This document shows, one piece after another, positions 13,332 to 13,387 of a stretch of DNA of 13,387 bases (position 1 is its first letter; each line of letters begins with the position of its first letter). The DNA is from an uncultured Selenomonadaceae bacterium (lineage in GTDB: Bacteria; Bacillota; Negativicutes; Selenomonadales; Selenomonadaceae), in contig CAJOKY010000067.1 of the NCBI GenBank assembly GCA_905235425.1, forward strand, positions 1 to 13,387, written 5' to 3'. Made by a program: the position numbers and the translations under genes. The notes under the pieces are model-generated. The model searched no databases, was not told where the DNA came from, and saw nothing but the letters and a program-made list of their open reading frames with translations.

Positions 13332-13387
13332 CTTGTAGCAGGTAGCTGGTAGCCGGTAGATTTTATCATTTACTAGCTAACAGCTAA
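13321..13387. repeat. Heptad repeat array at the end of the EamA gene (runs to window edge)
   Basis: Units TTAGCCA, TTAGCTT, GTAGCAG, GTAGCTG, GTAGCCG and GTAGATT run in register from 13321 to 13362. A non-repeat centre (about 13363-13372) is followed by the opposite orientation, CTAGCTA and ACAGCTAA, which is cut by the window edge. The first two units are inside the coding end, and the TAG of the second forms the stop codon. Confidence 0.8.

Overview
The window looks like a chromosomal segment of an anaerobic, Gram-negative-type Firmicute, most probably a Negativicute. This placement is an inference from gene content: a cobalamin-pathway cbiG, exported proteins with standard signal peptides, a Wzt/KpsT-type glycan exporter ATPase, AT-rich intergenic DNA and strong AGGAGG-type ribosome sites. 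No rRNA, tRNA, CRISPR array, IS element or phage module is visible.

Layout. (1) 1-395, minus: start of thrS, cut by the window edge and apparently lacking the usual N-terminal TGS domain. (2) 396-634: divergent promoter region filled by a 7-nt-periodic repeat array. (3) 635-2621, plus: an RsuA/RluB pseudouridine synthase overlapping an HI0933/BaiN-type flavoprotein. (4) 2620-3444, minus: a self-contained operon of three small unrecognised proteins, from a promoter whose -35/-10 spacer is entirely a TA microsatellite to an intrinsic terminator. (5) 3514-6094, plus: two tandem paralogous exported proteins, cbiG and an ABC-2 permease, with repeat arrays in two of the gaps. (6) 6091-9033, minus: a 980-residue amino-acid permease fused to a hybrid histidine kinase. 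(7) 9049-9528: a gene-free stretch with a perfect 13-bp hairpin, a nested palindromic element of about 116 nt and a good sigma-70 promoter. (8) 9529-13331, plus: a Wzt-like ABC ATPase, a radical SAM protein with a glycan-enzyme-type N-terminus, and an EamA/DMT transporter.

How the parts relate. The rluB-like gene and the flavoprotein are a housekeeping pair. The Wzt-like ATPase and the radical SAM gene are closely spaced behind one promoter and probably serve synthesis, modification or export of a surface glycan; the matching permease is not in the window. The permease-kinase fusion looks like a one-polypeptide amino-acid transceptor. The small-protein operon has a promoter design compatible with slipped-strand phase variation.

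Most unusual signals: (a) the permease-histidine kinase fusion; (b) the TA-spacer promoter driving three unknown small proteins; (c) a family of short arrays repeating with strict 7-nt register (consensus KTAGNNN or its complement) at five places, some running into coding ends; (d) the nested palindromic element at 9285-9400.
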